From Apostichopus japonicus (lineage: Eukaryota > Echinodermata > Holothuroidea > Aspidochirotida > Stichopodidae), in assembly GCF_037975245.1 (NCBI RefSeq), contig NC_092582.1, positions 20,856,577 through 20,920,576 on the forward strand: a stretch of DNA of 64,000 nt, read 5' to 3'. The stretch's first letter is position 1, and each line of letters begins with the position of its first letter. The notes under the pieces are model-generated. The model was given only the letters and a program-made list of their open reading frames with translations. It searched no databases and was not told the DNA's origin. A program made the translations under genes and the position numbers. Positions 13,155-27,630 of the stretch are shown here, piece by piece.

Positions 13155-16094
13155 CGCACAATCGATTGATCGGTATCGTAAATTCGATTTATCGGTATCG
13201 CACGTTCGATTTATCGGTACCGCACTTTCGATTTATTGGTACCGAATATTCGATTGATCGGTACCGCACATTCGATCCATTGGTACCGCACTTTCGATTT
13301 ATCGGTACCGCATATTCGATTTATCGGTATCGCACATTCGATTTATCGGTATCGCACGTTCGATTCATCGGTACTGCACATTCGATTTATCGGTATCGTA
13401 AATTCGATTAATTGGTATCGCACGTTCGATTTATCGGTACCGCACTTTCGATTTATCGGTACCGCACATTCGATTTATCGGTATCGCACATTCGAATCAT
13501 CGGTATCGCACGTTCGATTAATCGGTACCGCACTTTCGATTTATCGGTATCGCACATTCGATTTATCGGTATCGCACAATCGACTTATCGGTATCGCAAG
13601 TTCGATTAATCGCTATCGCACGTTCGATTAATCGGTATCGCACTATCGATTTATCGGTATCGCACGTTCGATTCATCGGTACTGCACATTCGATTTATCG
13701 GTATCGTAAATTCGATTAATTGGTATCGCACGTTCGATTTATCGGTACCGCACTTTCGATTTATCGGTACCGCACATTCGATTTATCGGTATCGCACATT
13801 CGAATCATCGGTATCGCACGTTCGATTAATCGGTACCGCACTTTCGATTTATCGGTATCGCACATTCGACTTATCGGTATCGCAAGTTCGATTAATCGCT
13901 ATCGCACGTTCGATTAATCGGTATCGCACTATCGATTAATCGGTATCGCACGTTCGATTTATCGGTATCGCACATTCGATTGATCGGTACCGCACATTCG
14001 ATTGATAGGTATCGTAACTTCGATTTATCGGTATCGCACGTTCCTTTATCGGTACCGCACTTTCTATTTATCGGTACCGCAAATTCGATTTATCGGTATC
14101 GCACATTCAAATGATCGGTACCGCACATTCGATTGATCGGTATCGTAAATTCGATTTATCGGTATCGCACGTGTGATTTATCGGTACCGCACTTTCGATT
14201 TATTGGTACCGAATATTCGATTGATCGGTACCGCACATTCTATTGATCGGTAACGTAAATTCGATTTATCGGTATCACACATTCGTTTATCGGTACCGCA
14301 CTTTCGATTTATCGGTACCGCAAATTCGATTTATCGGTATCGCACATTCTATTGATCGGTACCGCACATTCGATTGATCGGTATCGTAAATTCGATTTAT
14401 CGGTATCGCATGTCGATTTATCGGTACCGCACGTTCGATTTATCGGTATCGCACATTTGATTTAGCGGTATCGCACGTTCGATTAATGTCTATCGCGCGT
14501 TCGATTAATCGCTATCGCAAGTTCGATTGATCGCTATCGTAAGTTCGATTTATCGGTATCGCAAGTTCGATTGATCGCTATCGTAAGTTCGATTTATCGG
14601 TACCGCACTTTCGATTGATCGGTATTGCACATTCGATTTATCGATACCACACTTTCGATTTATCTGTATCGTATTTTCGATTTATCGGTATTTTACATTC
14701 GATTTATCGGTACCGCACATTCGATTTATCGGTATCGTATTTTCGATTTATCGGTATCGCACGTTCGATTTATCGGTAGCGCACTTTCGATTTATCGGTT
14801 CCGCACATTCGATTTATCGGTATCGCACATTCGATTTATGGTATCGCACTTTCGATTTATCGGTTCCGCACATTCGATATATCGGTATCGCACATTCGAT
14901 TAATCGGTACCGCACTTTCGATTTATCGGTATCGCACATTCGATTATAGGTACGCGCAATCGATATATGGGTATCGCAAGTTCGATTAATCGCTATCGCA
15001 CGTTCGAATAATCGCTATCGCACGTTCGATTAATGGATTTATCGGTACCACACTTTGGATTAATCTGTATCGTATTTTCGATTTATCGGTATCGCACTTT
15101 CGATTTATCGGTAGCGCACTTTCGATTTATCGGTACCGCACATTCTATTTCACGGTACCGCACGTACGAATTATCGGTACTGCACATTCGATTTATCGGT
15201 ATCGTAAATTCGATTAATTGGTATCGCACGTTCGATTTATCGGTACCGCACTTTCGATTTATCGGTACAGCACATTCGATTTATTGGTATCGCACATTCG
15301 ATTTATCGGTACCGCACGTTTGATTAATCGGTATCGCATGTCGATTTATCGGTATCGCACGTTCGATTTCTCTGTATCGTATTTTCGAATTATCGGTATC
15401 GCACATTCGATTTATCGGTATCGCACATTCGATTTATCGGTATCGCAAGTCCAATTGATCGGTGTCGCACGTTCGATTAATCGGTACCGCACTTTCTATT
15501 TATCGGTACCGCACGTACGAATTATCGGTATCGCACATTCGATATATCGGTACCGAACTTTCGATTTATCGGTACCGCATATTCGATTTATCGGTATCGC
15601 ACATTCGATTTATCGGTATCGCACGTTCGATTAATAGGTACCGCACTTTCGATTTATCGGTATCGCACATTCGATTAATCGGTATCGCACAATCGATTTA
15701 TCGGTATCGTCAGTTCGATTAATCGCTATCGCACGTTCGATTAATCGGTATCGTACGTTCGATTAATCGGTATCGTACAAACGATTGATCCGTATCGTAA
15801 ATTCGATTTATCGGTATCGCACGTTCGATTTATCGGTACCGCACTTTCGATTTATCGGTACCGCACGTACGAGTTATCGGTATCGCACATTCCATTCATC
15901 GGTATCGCACATTCGATAAATCGGTATCGCACGTTCGATTAATCGGTATCACACTTTCGATTTATCGGTATCGTCAGTTCGATTAATCGCTATCGCACGT
16001 TCGATTAATCGGTATCGCACGTTCGATTAATCGGTACCGTACAATCGATTGATCCGTATCGTAAATTCGATTTATCGGTATCGCACGTTCGATT
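13155..16094 (+). repeat. Block A, copy 2
   Basis: Equivalent to 1-2,940 and 24,690-27,630. Relative to copy 1 it has an extra 22-bp monomer near 14,760 and lacks one T at about 14,945 (CGATTATAGG where the other copies have CGATTTATAGG). Copy 2 and copy 3 are aligned at offset 11,535 before that base and 11,536 after it. At about 16,095 the similarity to block A stops and a match to 21,415 onward begins. Confidence 0.9.
13344..13959 (+). repeat. 308-bp tandem duplication
   Basis: Equivalent to 190-805 at offset 13,154, inside block A copy 2. Confidence 0.88.
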
Positions 16095-16095
16095 T

Positions 16096-18701
16096 ATCGG
16101 TACCGCACGTTCGATTTATCGGTACCGCACATTCGATTTATCGGTATCGCACATTCGAATCATCGGTATCGCACGTTCGATTAATCGGTACCGCACTTTC
16201 GATTTATCGGTATCGCACATTCGATTTATCGGTATCGCACAATCGACTTATCGGTATCGCAAGTTCGATTAATCGCTATCGCACGTTCGATTTATCGGTA
16301 TCGCACTATCGATTAATCGGTATCGCACGTTCGATTTATCGGTATCGCACATTCGATTGATCGGTACCGCACATTCGATTGATAGGTATCGTAACTTCGA
16401 TTTATCGGTATCGCACGTTCCTTTATCGGTACCGCACTTTCTATTGATCGGTACCGCACATTCGATTCATCGGTATCGCACATTCAAATGATCGGTACCG
16501 CACATTCGATTGATCGGTATCGTAAATTCGATTTATCGGTATCGCACGTTGGATTTATCGGTACCGCACTTTCGATTTATTGGTACCGAATATTCGATTG
16601 ATCGGTACCGCACATTCTATTGATCGGTAACGTAAATTCGATTTATCGGTATCGCACAGTCGTTCATCGGTACCGCACTTTCGATTTATCGGTACCGCAA
16701 ATTCGATTTATCGGTATCGCACATTCTATTGATCGGTACCGCACATTCGATTGATCGGTATCGTAAATTCGATTTATCGGTATCGCACGTTCGATTTATC
16801 GGTATCGCACGTTCGATTTATCGGTATCGCACATTTGATTTAGCGGTATCGCACGTTCGATTAATGTCTATCGCGCGTTCGATTTATCGGTATCGCACAT
16901 TCGATTTATCGGTATCGCACAATCGTACATTCGGATTATCGGTGTCGCACATTCGATTTATCGGTACCGCATATTCGATTTATCGGTATCGCACATTGGA
17001 TTTATCGGTATCGCACTTTCGATTCATCGGTACTGCACATTCCATTTATCGGTATCGTAAATTCGATTAACTGGTATCGCACGTTCCATTTATCGGTACC
17101 GCACTTTCGATTTATCGGTACCGCACATTCGATTTATCGGTATCGCACATTTGATTTATCGGTATCGTAAATTCGAATTATCGGTATCGCACGTTCGATT
17201 TATCGGTACCGCACTTTCTATTTATCGGTATCGCACAATCGATTGATCGGTATCGTAAATTCGATTTATCGGTATCGCACGTTCGATTTATCGGTACCGC
17301 ACTTTCGATTTATTGGTACCGAATATTCGATTGATCGGTACCGCACATTCGATCCATTGGTACCGCACTTTCGATTTATCGGTACCGCATATTCGATTTA
17401 TCGGTATCGCACATTCGATTTATCGGTATCGCACGTTCGATTCATCGGTACTGCACATTCGATTTATCGGTATCGTAAATTCGATTAATTGGTATCGCAC
17501 GTTCGATTTATCGGTACCGCACTTTCGATTTATCGGTACCGCACATTCGATTTATCGGTATCGCACATTCGAATCATCGGTATCGCACGTTCGATTAATC
17601 GGTACCGCACTTTCGATTTATCGGTATCGCACATTCGATTTATCGGTATCGCACATTCGACTTATCGGTATCGCAAGTTCGATTAATCGCTATCGCACGT
17701 TCGATTAATCGGTATCGCACTATCGATAAATCGGTATCGCACGTTCGATTCATCGGTACTGCACATTCGATTTATCGGTATCGTAAATTCGATTAATTGG
17801 TATCGCACGTTCGATTTATCGGTACCGCACTTTCGATTTATCGGTACCGCACATTCGATTTATCGGTATCGCACATTCGAATCATCGGTATCGCACGTTC
17901 GATTAATCGGTACCGCACTTTCGATTTATCGGTATCGCACATTCGACTTATCGGTATCGCAAGTTCGATTACTCGCTATCGCACGTTCGATTAATCGGTA
18001 TCGCACTATCGATTAATCGGTATCGCACGTTCGATTTATCGGTATCGCACATTCGATTGATCGGTACCGCACATTCGATTGATAGGTATCGTAACTTCGA
18101 TTTATCGGTATCGCACGTTCCTTTATCGGTACCGCACTTTCTATTTATCGGTACCGCAAATTCGATTTATCGGTATCGCACATTCAAATGATCGGTACCG
18201 CACATTCGATTGATCGGTATCGTAAATTCGATTTATCGGTATCGCACGTGTGATTTATCGGTACCGCACTTTCGATTTATTGGTACCGAATATTCGATTG
18301 ATCGGTACCGCACATTCTATTGATCGGTAACGTAAATTCGATTTATCGGTATCACACATTCGTTTATCGGTACCGCACTTTCGATTTATCGGTACCGCAA
18401 ATTCGATTTATCGGTATCGCACATTCTATTGATCGGTACCGCACATTCGATTGATCGGTATCGTAAATTCGATTTATCGGTATCGCATGTCGATTTATCG
18501 GTACCGCACGTTCGATTTATCGGTATCGCACATTTGATTTAGCGGTATCGCACGTTCGATTAATGTCTATCGCGCGTTCGATTAATCGCTATCGCAAGTT
18601 CGATTGATCGCTATCGTAAGTTCGATTTATCGGTATCGCAAGTTCGATTGATCGCTATCGTAAGTTCGATTTATCGGTACCGCACTTTCGATTGATCGGT
18701 A
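16096..18701 (+). repeat. Block C, copy 1 (about 2.6 kb)
   Basis: Matches 21,415-24,020 at a constant offset of 5,319 over the whole 2.6 kb, with scattered single-base differences. The right edge is sharp: at about 18,702 this copy reads GGTACCGCAC, while the partner reads GGTATTGCAC. From there this region instead follows block B copy 1 (8,757 onward). Confidence 0.9.
17421..18036 (+). repeat. 308-bp tandem duplication
   Basis: Equivalent to 13,344-13,959 at offset 4,077, inside block C copy 1. Confidence 0.88.
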
Positions 18702-20555
18702 CCGCACATTCGATTGATCGGTATCGTAAATTCGATTTATCGGTATCGCACGTTCGATTTATCGGTATCGCACGTTCGATTTATCGGTATCGCACATTTG
18801 ATTTAGCGGTATCGCACGTTCGATTAATGTCTATCGCGCGTTCGATTTATCGGTATCGCACATTCGATTTATCGGTATCGCACAATCGTACATTCGGATT
18901 ATCGGTGTCGCACATTCGATTTATCGGTACCGCACATTCGATTTATCGGTATCGCACATTCGATTTATCGGTATCGCACTTTCGATTCATCGGTACTGCA
19001 CATTCCATTTATCGGTATCGTAAATTCGATTAACTGGTATCGCACGTTCCATTTATCGGTACCGCACTTTCGATTTATCGGTACCGCACTTTCGATTTAT
19101 CGGTACCGCACATTCGATTTATCGGTATCGCACATTCGAATCATCGGTATCGCACGTTCGATTAATCGGTACCGCACTTTCGATTTATCGGTATCGCACA
19201 TTCGATTTATCGGTATCGCACAATCGACTTATCGGTATCGCAAGTTCGATTAATCGCTATCGCACGTTCTATTAATCGGTATCGCACTATCGATTAATTG
19301 GTATCGCACGTTCGATTTATCGGTACCGCACTTTCGATTTATCGGTACCGCACATTCGATTTATCGGTATCGCACATTCGAATCATCGGTATCGCACGTT
19401 CGATTAATCGGTACCGCACTTTCGATTTATCGGTATCGCACATTCGATTTATCGGTATCGCACAATCGACTTATCGGTATCGCAAGTTCGATTAATCGGT
19501 ATCGCACGTTCGATTTATCGGTATCGCACTATCGATTAATTGGTATCGCACGTTCGATTTATCGGTATCGCACATTCGATTGATCGGTACCGCACATTCG
19601 ATTGATAGGTATCGTAACTTCGATTTATCGGTATCGCACGTTCCTTTATCGGTACCGCACTTTCTATTTATCGGTACCGCACATTCGATTCATCGGTATC
19701 GCACATTCAAATGATCGGTACCGCACATTCGATTGATCGGTATCGTAAATTCGATTTATCGGTATCGCACGTTGGATTTATCGGTACCGCACTTTCGATT
19801 TATTGGTACCGAATATTCGATTGATCGGTACCGCACATTCTATTGATCGGTAACGTAAATTCGATTTATCGGTATCGCACAGTCGTTCATCGGTACCGCA
19901 CTTTCGATTTATCGGTACCGCAAATTCGATTTATCGGTATCGCACATTCTATTGATCGGTACCGCACATTCGATTGATCGGTATCGTAAATTCGATTTAT
20001 CGGTATCGCACGTTCGATTTATCGGTACCGCACGTTCGATTTATCGGTATCGCACATTTGATTTAGCGGTATCGCACGTTCGATTAATGTCTATCGCGCG
20101 TTCGATTTATCGGTATCGCACATTCGATTTATCGGTATCGCACAATCGTACATTCGATTTATCGGTGTCGCACATTCGATTTATCGGTACCGCATATTCG
20201 ATTTATCGGTATCGCACATTGGATTTATCGGTATCGCACGTTCGATTCATCGGTACTGCACATTCCATTAATCGGTATCGTAAATTCGATTAACTGGTAT
20301 CGCACGTTCCATTTATCGGTACCGCACTTTCGATTTATCGGTACCGCACTTTCTATTTATCGGTATCGCACAATCGATTGATCGGTATCGTAAATTCGAT
20401 TTATCGGTATCGCACGTTCGATTTATCGGTACCGCACTTTCGATTTATTGGTACCGAATATTCGATTGATCGGTACCGCACATTTGATCCCTTGGTACCG
20501 CACTTTCGATTTATCGGTACCGCATATTCGATTTATCGGTATCGCACATTCGATT

Positions 20556-21171
20556 TATCGGTATCGCACGTTCGATTCATCGGTACTGCACATTCGATTT
20601 ATCGGTATCGTAAATTCGATTAATTGGTATCGCACGTTCGATTTATCGGTACCGCACTTTCGATTTATCGGTACCGCACATTCGATTTATCGGTATCGCA
20701 CATTCGAATCATCGGTATCGCACGTTTGATTAATCGGTACCGCACTTTCGATTTATCGGTATCGCACGTTCGATTTATCGGTATCGCACAATCGACTTAT
20801 CGGTATCGCAAGTTCGATTAATCGCTATCGCACGTTCGATTAATCGGTATCGCACTATCGATAAATCGGTATCGCACGTTCGATTCATCGGTACTGCACA
20901 TTCGATTTATCGGTATCGTAAATTCGATTAATTGGTATCGCACGTTCGATTTATCGGTACCGCACGTTCGATTTATCGGTACCGCACATTCGATTTATCG
21001 GTATCGCACATTCGAATCATCGGTATCGCACGTTCGATTAATCGGTACCGCACTTTCGATTTATCGGTATCGCACATTCGATTTATCGGTATCGCACAAT
21101 CGACTTATCGGTATCGCAAGTTCGATTAATCGCTATCGCACGTTCGATTTATCGGTATCGCACTATCGATT
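20556..21171 (+). repeat. 308-bp tandem duplication
   Basis: Equivalent to 10,611-11,226 at offset 9,945. Confidence 0.88.
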
Positions 21172-21656
21172 AATCGGTATCGCACGTTCGATTTATCGGT
21201 ACCGCACTTTCGATTTATCGGTATCGCACGTTCGATTTATCGGTATCGCACAATCGACTTATCGGTATCGCAAGTTCGATTAATCACTATCGCACGTTCG
21301 ATTAATCGGTATCGCACTATCGATAAATCGGTATCGCACGTTCGATTCATCGGTACTGCACATTCGATTTATCGGTATCGTAAATTCGATTAATTGGTAT
21401 CGCACGTTCGATTTATCGGTACCGCACGTTCGATTTATCGGTACCGCACATTCGATTTATCGGTATCGCACATTCGAATCATCGGTATCGCACGTTCGAT
21501 TAATCGGTACCGCACTTTCGATTTATCGGTATCGCACATTCGATTTATCGGTATCGCACAATCGACTTATCTGTATCGCAAGTTCGATTAATCGCTATCG
21601 CACGTTCGATTTATCGGTATCGCACGTTCGATTAATCGGTATCGCACGTTCGATTT
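20733..21656 (+). repeat. 462-bp tandem duplication
   Basis: Equivalent to 10,788-11,711 at offset 9,945, with a few private changes such as TTAATCACTATCG at about 21,282. Confidence 0.86.
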
Positions 21657-24020
21657 ATCGGTATCGCACATTCGATTGATCGGTACCGCACATTCGATTG
21701 ATAGGTATCGTAACTTCGATTTATCGGTATCGCACGTTCCTTTATCGGTACCGCACTTTCTATTGATCGGTACCGCACATTCGATTCATCGGTATCGCAC
21801 ATTCAAATGATCGGTACCGCACATTCGATTGATCGGTATCGTAAATTCGATTTATCGGTATCGCACGTTTGATTTATCGGTACCGCACTTTCGATTTATT
21901 GGTACCGAATATTCGATTGATCGGTACCGCACATTCTATTGATCGGTAACGTAAATTCGATTTATCGGTATCGCACAGTCGTTCATCGGTACCGCACTTT
22001 CGATTTATCGGTACCGCAAATTCGATTTATCGGTATCGCACATTCTATTGATCGGTACCGCACATTCGATTGATCGGTATCGTAAATTCGATTTATCGGT
22101 ATCGCACGTTCGATTTATCGGTATCGCACGTTCGATTTATCGGTATCGCACATTTGATTTAGCGGTATCGCACGTTCGATTAATGTCTATCGCGCGTTCG
22201 ATTTATCGGTATCGCACATTCGATTTATCGGTATCGCACAATCGTACATTCGGATTATCGGTGTCGCACATTCGATTTATCGGTACCGCATATTCGATTT
22301 ATCGGTATCGCACATTGGATTTATCGGTATCGCACTTTCGATTCATCGGTACTGCACATTCCATTTATCGGTATCGTAAATTCGATTAACTGGTATCGCA
22401 CGTTCCATTTATCGGTACCGCACTTTCGATTTATCGGTACCGCACATTCGATTTATCGGTATCGCACATTTGATTTATCGGTATCGTAAATTCGAATTAT
22501 CGGTATCGCACGTTCGATTTATCGGTACCGCACTTTCTATTTATCGGTATCGCACAATCGATTGATCGGTATCGTAAATTCGATTTATCGGTATCGCACG
22601 TTCGATTTATCGGTACCGCACTTTCGATTTATTGGTACCGAATATTCGATTGATCGGTACCGCACATTCGATCCATTGGTACCGCACTTTCGATTTATCG
22701 GTACCGCATATTCGATTTATCGGTATCGCACATTCGATTTATCGGTATCGCACGTTCGATTCATCGGTACTGCACATTCGATTTATCGGTATCGTAAATT
22801 CGATTAATTGGTATCGCACGTTCGATTTATCGGTACCGCACTTTCGATTTATCGGTACCGCACATTCGATTTATCGGTATCGCACATTCGAATCATCGGT
22901 ATCGCACGTTCGATTAATCGGTACCGCACTTTCGATTTATCGGTATCGCACATTCGATTTATCGGTATCGCACAATCGACTTATCGGTATCGCAAGTTCG
23001 ATTAATCGCTATCGCACGTTCGATTAATCGGTATCGCACTATCGATTTATCGGTATCGCACGTTCGATTCATCGGTACTGCACATTCGATTTATCGGTAT
23101 CGTAAATTCGATTAATTGGTATCGCACGTTCGATTTATCGGTACCGCACTTTCGATTTATCGGTACCGCACATTCGATTTATCGGTATCGCACATTCGAA
23201 TCATCGGTATCGCACGTTCGATTAATCGGTACCGCACTTTCGATTTATCGGTATCGCACATTCGACTTATCGGTATCGCAAGTTCGATTAATCGCTATCG
23301 CACGTTCGATTAATCGGTATCGCACTATCGATTAATCGGTATCGCACGTTCGATTTATCGGTATCGCACATTCGATTGATCGGTACCGCACATTCGATTG
23401 ATAGGTATCGTAACTTCGATTTATCGGTATCGCACGTTCCTTTATCGGTACCGCACTTTCTATTTATCGGTACCGCAAATTCGATTTTTCGGTATCGCAC
23501 ATTCAAATGATCGGTACCGCACATTCGATTGATCGGTATCGTAAATTCGATTTATCGGTATCGCACGTGTGATTTATCGGTACCGCACTTTCGATTTATT
23601 GGTACCGAATATTCGATTGATCGGTACCGCACATTCTATTGATCGGTAACGTAAATTCGATTTATCGGTATCACACATTCGTTTATCGGTACCGCACTTT
23701 CGATTTATCGGTACCGCAAATTCGATTTATCGGTATCGCACATTCTATTGATCGGTACCGCACATTCGATTGATCGGTATCGTAAATTCGATTTATCGGT
23801 ATCGCATGTCGATTTATCGGTACCGCACGTTCGATTTATCGGTATCGCACATTTGATTTAGCGGTATCGCACGTTCGATTAATGTCTATCGCGCGTTCGA
23901 TTAATCGCTATCGCAAGTTCGATTGATCGCTATCGTAAGTTCGATTTATCGGTATCGCAAGTTCGATTGATCGCTATCGTAAGTTCGATTTATCGGTACC
24001 GCACTTTCGATTGATCGGTA
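21415..24020 (+). repeat. Block C, copy 2
   Basis: Equivalent to 16,096-18,701 at offset 5,319. It contains the rare markers CAAATGATCGG, CACGTGTGATTTATCGG and GATTTAGCGGTATCG in the same order as its partner. Confidence 0.9.
22740..23355 (+). repeat. 308-bp tandem duplication
   Basis: Equivalent to 17,421-18,036 at offset 5,319. Confidence 0.88.
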
Positions 24021-24058
24021 TTGCACATTCGATTTATCGATACCACACTTTCGATTTA

Positions 24059-24234
24059 TCTGTATCGTATTTTCGATTTATCGGTATTTTACATTCGATT
24101 TATCGGTACCGCACATTCGATTTATCGGTATCGTATTTTCGATTTATCTGTATCGTATTTTCGATTTATCGGTATTTTACATTCGATTTATCGGTACCGC
24201 ACATTCGATTTATCGGTATCGTATTTTCGATTTA
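24059..24234 (+). repeat. 88-bp tandem duplication (4 monomers x 2)
   Basis: TGTATCGTATTTTCG occurs at 24,061 and 24,149, and GGTATTTTACATTCG repeats at the same 88-bp spacing. Related sites at 1,520, 14,660 and 26,200 have one copy only, so this duplication is local and young. Confidence 0.9.
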
Positions 24235-24689
24235 TCGGTATCGCACGTTCGATTTATCGGTAGCGCACTTTCGATTTATCGGTATCGCACATTTGATTTA
24301 GCGGTATCGCACGTTCGATTAATGTCTATCGCGCGTTCGATTTATCGGTATCGCACATTCGATTTATCGGTATCGCACAATCGTACATTCGGATTATCGG
24401 TGTCGCACATTCGATTTATCGGTACCGCATATTCGATTTATCGGTATCGCACATTGGATTTATCGGTATCGCACTTTCGATTCATCGGTACTGCACATTC
24501 CATTTATCGGTATCGTAAATTCGATTAACTGGTATCGTACGTTCCATTTATCGGTACCGCACTTTCGATTTATCGGTACCGCACATTCGATTTATCGGTA
24601 TCGCACATTTGATTTATCGGTATCGTAAATTCGAATTATCGGTATCGCACGTTCGATTTATCGGTACCGCACTTTCTATTTATCGGTAT

Positions 24690-27630
24690 CGCACAATCGA
24701 TTGATCGGTATCGTAAATTCGATTTATCGGTATCGCACGTTCGATTTATCGGTACCGCACTTTCGATTTATTGGTACCGAATATTCGATTGATCGGTACC
24801 GCACATTCGATTGATTGGTACCGCACTTTCGATTTATCGGTACCGCATATTCGATTTATCGGTATCGCACATTCGATTTATCGGTATCGCACGTTCGATT
24901 CATCGGTACTGCACATTCGATTTATCGGTATCGTAAATTCGATTAATTGGTATCGCACGTTCGATTTATCGGTACCGCACTTTCGATTTATCGGTACCGC
25001 ACATTCGATTTATCGGTATCGCACATTCGAATCATCGGTATCGCACGTTCGATTAATCGGTACCGCACTTTCGATTTATCGGTATCGCACATTCGATTTA
25101 TCGGTATCGCACAATCGACTTATCGGTATCGCAAGTTCGATTAATCGCTATCGCACGTTCGATTAATCGGTATCGCACTATCGATAAATCGGTATCGCAC
25201 GTTCGATTCATCGGTACTGCACATTCGATTTATCGGTATCGTAAATTCGATTAATTGGTATCGCACGTTCGATTTATCGGTACCGCACTTTCGATTTATC
25301 GGTACCGCACATTCGATTTATCGGTATCGCACATTCGAATCATCGGTATCGCACGTTCGATTAATCGGTACCGCACTTTCGATTTATCGGTATCGCACAT
25401 TCGACTTATCGGTATCGCAAGTTCGATTAATCGCTATCGCACGTTAGATTAATCGGTATCGCATTATCGATTAATCGGTATCGCACGTTCGATTTATCGG
25501 TATCGCACATTCGATTGATCGGTACCGCACATTCGATTGATAGGTATCGTAACTTCGATTTATCGGTATCGCACGTTCCTTTATCGGTACCGCACTTTCT
25601 ATTTATCGGTACCGCAAATTCGATTTATCGGTATCTCACATTCAAATGATCGGTACCGCACATTCGATTGATCGGTATCGTAAATTCGATTTATCGGTAT
25701 CGCACGTGTGATTTATCGGTACCGCACTTTCGATTTATTGGTACCGAATATTCGATTGATCGGTACCGCACATTCTATTGATCGGTAACGTAAATTCGAT
25801 TTATCGGTATCACACATTCGTTTATCGGTACCGCACTTTCGATTTATCGGTACCGCAAATTCGATTTATCGGTATCGCACATTCTATTGATCGGTACCGC
25901 ACATTCGATTGATCGGTATCGTAAATTCGATTTATCGGTATCGCATGTCGATTTATCGGTACCGCACGTTCGATTTATCGGTATCGCACATTTGATTTAG
26001 CGGTATCGCACGTTCGATTAATGTCTATCGCGCGTTCGATTAATCGCTATCGCAAGTTCGATTGATCGCTATCGTAAGTTCGATTTATCGGTATCGCAAG
26101 TTCGATTGATCGCTATCGTAAGTTCGATTTATCGGTACCGCACTTTCGATTGATCGGTATTGCACATTCGATTTATCGATACCACACTTTCGATTTATCT
26201 GTATCGTATTTTCGATTTATCGGTATTTTACATTCGATTTATCGGTACCGCACATTCGATTTATCGGTATCGTATTTTCGATTTATCGGTATCGCACGTT
26301 CGATTTATCGGTAGCGCACTTTCGATTTATCGGTTCCGCACATTCGATTTATCGGTATCGCACATTCGATTTATGGTATCGCACTTTCGATTTATCGGTT
26401 CCGCACATTCGATATATCGGTATCGCACATTCGATTAATCGGTACCGCACTTTCGATTTATCGGTATCGCACATTCGATTTATAGGTACGCGCAATCGAT
26501 ATATGGGTATCGCAAGTTCGATTAATCGCTATCGCACGTTCGAATAATCGCTATCGCACGTTCGATTAATGGATTTATCGGTACCACACTTTGGATTAAT
26601 CTGTATCGTATTTTCGATTTATCGGTATCGCACTTTCGATTTATCGGTAGCGCACTTTCGATTTATCGGTACCGCACATTCTATTTCACGGTACCGCACG
26701 TACGAATTATCGGTACTGCACATTCGATTTATCGGTATCGTAAATTCGATTAATTGGTATCGCACGTTCGATTTATCGGTACCGCACTTTCGATTTATCG
26801 GTACAGCACATTCGATTTATTGGTATCGCACATTCGATTTATCGGTACCGCACGTTTGATTAATCGGTATCGCATGTCGATTTATCGGTATCGCACGTTC
26901 GATTTCTCTGTATCGTATTTTCGAATTATCGGTATCGCACATTCGATTTATCGGTATCGCACATTCGATTTATCGGTATCGCAAGTCCAATTGATCGGTG
27001 TCGCACGTTCGATTAATCGGTACCGCACTTTCTATTTATCGGTACCGCACGTACGAATTATCGGTATCGCACATTCGATATATCGGTACCGAACTTTCGA
27101 TTTATCGGTACCGCATATTCGATTTATCGGTATCGCACATTCGATTTATCGGTATCGCACGTTCGATTAATAGGTACCGCACTTTCGATTTATCGGTATC
27201 GCACATTCGATTGATCGGTATCGCACAATCGATTTATCGGTATCGTCAGTTCGATTAATCGCTATCGCACGTTCGATTAATCGGTATCGTACGTTCGATT
27301 AATCGGTATCGTACAAACGATTGATCCGTATCGTAAATTCGATTTATCGGTATCGCACGTTCGATTTATCGGTACCGCACTTTCGATTTATCGGTACCGC
27401 ACGTACGAGTTATCGGTATCGCACATTCGATTCATCGGTATCGCACATTCGATAAATCGGTATCGCACGTTCGATTAATCGGTATCACACTTTCGATTTA
27501 TCGGTATCGTCAGTTCGATTAATCGCTATCGCACGTTCGATTAATCGGTATCGCACGTTCGATTAATCGGTACCGTACAATCGATTGATCCGTATCGTAA
27601 ATTCGATTTATCGGTATCGCACGTTCGATT
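24690..27630 (+). repeat. Block A, copy 3
   Basis: Equivalent to 1-2,940 and 13,155-16,094. It shares the extra monomer of copy 2 (near 26,295), so copies 2 and 3 are closer to each other there. At its start it has GATTGATTGG at about 24,810, as in copy 1, where copy 2 has GATCCATTGG. The relationships are thus mosaic and do not fit a simple tree. Confidence 0.9.
24879..25494 (+). repeat. 308-bp tandem duplication
   Basis: Equivalent to 190-805 at offset 24,689, inside block A copy 3. Private changes near 25,445 (ACGTTAGATTAATCGG) and 25,463 (GCATTATCG) distinguish it. Confidence 0.88.

Larger units (their letters stand above)
8746..14750 (+). repeat. Block B, copy 1 (about 6 kb)
   Basis: Matches 18,690-24,146. 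The offset is 9,944-9,945 up to about 11,700 and 9,396 from about 12,650 onward, so this copy carries 549 bp not found in the other copy (one extra monomer at about 11,750 plus a ~527-bp segment within about 11,940-12,480). It overlaps the start of block A copy 2, so A and B are nested parts of a larger duplicated landscape. It contains the fused short monomer AATCGTACATTCGGATTATC at about 8,941, which recurs in relatives. Confidence 0.88.
18690..24146 (+). repeat. Block B, copy 2 (about 5.5 kb)
   Basis: Equivalent to 8,746-14,750 apart from a 549-bp difference. At about 24,146 an 88-bp tandem duplication starts here and the alignment to copy 1 breaks. It overlaps block C copy 2 (21,415-24,020). 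Confidence 0.88.
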
